This document shows, piece by piece, positions 5,620 through 6,332 of a stretch of DNA of 6,332 nucleotides. Position numbers and translations under genes: made by a program. The stretch comes from an uncultured Alphaproteobacteria bacterium (GTDB lineage Bacteria > Pseudomonadota > Alphaproteobacteria > Puniceispirillales > Puniceispirillaceae): assembly GCA_913064995.1 (NCBI GenBank), contig CAJYBL010000093.1, positions 1-6,332 on the forward strand, written 5' to 3'. The notes beneath the pieces are model-generated. The model did no database searches, was not told the DNA's origin, and saw nothing but the letters and a program-made list of their open reading frames with translations. The first letter of the stretch is position 1, and each line of letters opens with the position of its first letter.

Positions 5620-6015
5620 ATGATTATCAACCATCCCCATCTTGGCCCACGTAATGCCAGCGAATTCACCATTCTTGGTGACGCAAGCCTGATTAACCGG
5701 CCTGACTGGCAGGCTAGTGACGCAGGTGATGCCTTTTATGATTATCAATATCTAAGGGATAACCCGGCCGGACTTCACCGCGAATTATGGTTTCATGAAC
5801 AGGGCGACCGGTCATGGCTGGTGGTTACGCGCGACACGGTAACACATGCGGTTATTGCGGTGGCGTTGGCAAGCGATATTGCCAAAGCGGCAAAGGCAAA
5901 AACCGCACAAAAAAGCGCGCCTAAAAAGGTCGCCCCCAAAAAAACTGCCGCTAAAAAGGCCAACCCTAAAAAGACACCTGCTAAAAAGGCTGCGGCCAAG
6001 AGGAACGCAACATGA
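5620..6015 (+). CDS. soxD: Sarcosine oxidase, delta subunit, with lost zinc cysteines and Lys-rich tail
   Basis: Small subunit of heterotetrameric sarcosine oxidase, 131 residues against roughly 90-110 for typical SoxD. Residues 1-82 match the family: GPRNASEF (9-16), YQYLRDNPAGLHRELWFHEQG (42-62) and WLVVTRDTVTH (66-76). Two things are odd. The usual N-terminal CPxCGPR reads HPHLGPR (residues 5-11), and the C-terminal zinc cysteine after WxHxxGC is D63; only the zinc histidine (H59) remains, so the structural zinc site appears to be gone. Residues 88-131 form an Ala/Lys/Pro tail of six pentads (99-128) resembling histone H1 tails. ATG 5620 is the only credible start: upstream in-frame codons to the soxB stop encode no Met and no Cys. 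AAGGA lies about 16 bases upstream, a loose ribosome-site spacing. It follows soxB by 30 bases and overlaps soxA by 4 bases (ATGA). Confidence 0.9.
   Translation: MIINHPHLGPRNASEFTILGDASLINRPDWQASDAGDAFYDYQYLRDNPAGLHRELWFHEQGDRSWLVVTRDTVTHAVIAVALASDIAKAAKAKTAQKSAPKKVAPKKTAAKKANPKKTPAKKAAAKRNAT
5914..6003 (+). repeat. Six tandem 15-bp units encoding Lys-rich pentapeptides in soxD
   Basis: Six in-frame 15-base units encode SAPKK, VAPKK, TAAKK, ANPKK, TPAKK and AAAKR. Four units (1, 3, 4 and 5) end in CTAAAAAG, and the other two vary at synonymous or near-synonymous positions. The DNA copies have diverged while the xxxKK pattern is kept, suggesting old duplication plus selection on the peptide rather than a fresh expansion. 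A related Ala/Lys stretch with less regular spacing precedes it from about 5881. Confidence 0.9.
5998..6015 (+). promoter_or_regulatory. soxA ribosome binding site and ATGA soxD/soxA overlap
   Basis: The purine run AAGAGGAA at 5998-6005 sits about 6 bases before ATG 6012, and the start overlaps the soxD TGA at 6013-6015. The site lies at the very end of the last pentad (K127-R128 codons, the latter AGG), so the unit's departure from AAAAAG to AAGAGG may be kept for ribosome binding. Confidence 0.6.
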
Positions 6016-6332
6016 GTGCGGCAAGCCTTTCGCAAAAAAACCGGATCACTGGCGGGCTTGTTGATCGCGACCAGCCGCTTGGCTTTCGTTTTGACGGGCA
6101 GCATTATACCGGTTTTGCCGGTGATACGCTGGCATCGGCATTGCTTGCCAATAATGTGCGGCTTATCGGGCGCAGTTTCAAATATCACCGGCCACGGGGC
6201 ATTTTAACCGCTGGATCCGAAGAACCGAACGCGCTGGTGACAATCGGCGATGGTGCTCATCAAGACCCGAATAGCCGCGCAACAACAGCCCAGCTTTTTG
6301 ATGGGATGAGTGCAAGAAGCCAAACAAAGATG
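6012..6332 (+). CDS. soxA: Sarcosine oxidase, alpha subunit (3'-partial, N-terminal 107 residues)
   Basis: The first 107 codons of soxA are present, and the gene runs off the right edge; the full protein is normally near 1000 residues. The alpha subunit binds NAD+ and, in its C-terminal aminomethyltransferase-like region, tetrahydrofolate; neither is in this window. The visible part is the N-terminal ferredoxin-like domain: FRFDGQHYTGFAGDTLASAL (26-45), LIGRSFKYHRPRGILTAG (51-68) and SEEPNALV (69-76), the signature SoxA segment. It has no cysteines in the visible region, so no iron-sulfur cluster is expected here, in keeping with the subunit family. ATG 6012 overlaps the soxD stop (ATGA at 6012-6015), indicating translational coupling, and AGAGGAA about 7 bases upstream serves as ribosome binding site while also coding the end of the soxD Lys-rich tail. 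soxG would be expected downstream. Confidence 0.93.
   Translation, partial: MSAASLSQKNRITGGLVDRDQPLGFRFDGQHYTGFAGDTLASALLANNVRLIGRSFKYHRPRGILTAGSEEPNALVTIGDGAHQDPNSRATTAQLFDGMSARSQTKM

Noticed and set aside
5793..6188. 131-residue minus-strand ORF with a hydrophobic Ala/Leu/Phe-rich middle
   Set aside because: It is the antisense shadow of the soxD Lys-rich repeat and soxA start; the hydrophobic stretch is the complement of Lys/Ala codons.

Overview
The window looks like a piece of a marine-type alphaproteobacterial genome. The gene set (heterotetrameric sarcosine oxidase genes in soxB-soxD-soxA order, an alphaproteobacterial-style HD phosphohydrolase, a flavin reductase-like protein) and the moderate GC would suit a SAR116/Puniceispirillum-like or related lineage. 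That assignment is an inference from gene content, not a search result. The first ~0.86 kb differs: bases 1-780 are about 56% GC by hand count and rich in CTC leucine codons, whereas 901-1440 are about 46.5% GC and nearly lack CTC. The left end may therefore derive from another genome, by transfer or by an assembly join.

Layout, left to right. (1) 1-785 (+) is the 3' part of an unusual two-domain protein: the C-terminal domain of a 3-hydroxyisobutyrate-dehydrogenase-like enzyme fused in frame to a GFA/CENP-V zinc domain. (2) 789-1232 (+) is a YcgN/UPF0260 cysteine-cluster protein; the composition changes inside it, at a perfect out-of-frame 15-bp direct repeat over its CxxCxxCC codons. (3) 1255-1434 (+) is a 59-residue membrane or secreted micro-protein. 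(4) 1520-2155 (+) is a flavin reductase-like FMN-binding protein. (5) 2183-2881 (-) is an unrecognised single-pass membrane protein with a predicted coiled coil. (6) 2882-3141 is a divergent intergenic region. (7) 3142-3876 (+) is an HD-domain phosphohydrolase, convergent with (8) 3883-4107 (-), a small Cys-rich CWC zinc-ribbon-like protein whose start is corrected here to ATG. (9) 4108-4338 is a second divergent intergenic region, upstream of (10) the sox operon: soxB 4339-5589, soxD 5620-6015 and soxA from 6012 off the right edge.

The sox operon is the clearest functional unit. Heterotetrameric sarcosine oxidase demethylates sarcosine, the last step of glycine betaine/dimethylglycine catabolism, giving glycine, hydrogen peroxide and a one-carbon unit (5,10-methylene-THF or formaldehyde). 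The most unusual thing in the window is its delta subunit. SoxD here has lost the cysteines that bind zinc in characterised enzymes and has gained a C-terminal tail of six Lys-rich pentads resembling histone H1, encoded by six 15-bp units; the soxA ribosome binding site lies just at the end of that tract. The other items most worth checking are the dehydrogenase-GFA fusion and the composition breakpoint. No tRNA, rRNA, CRISPR array, transposase or convincing rho-independent terminator was seen.
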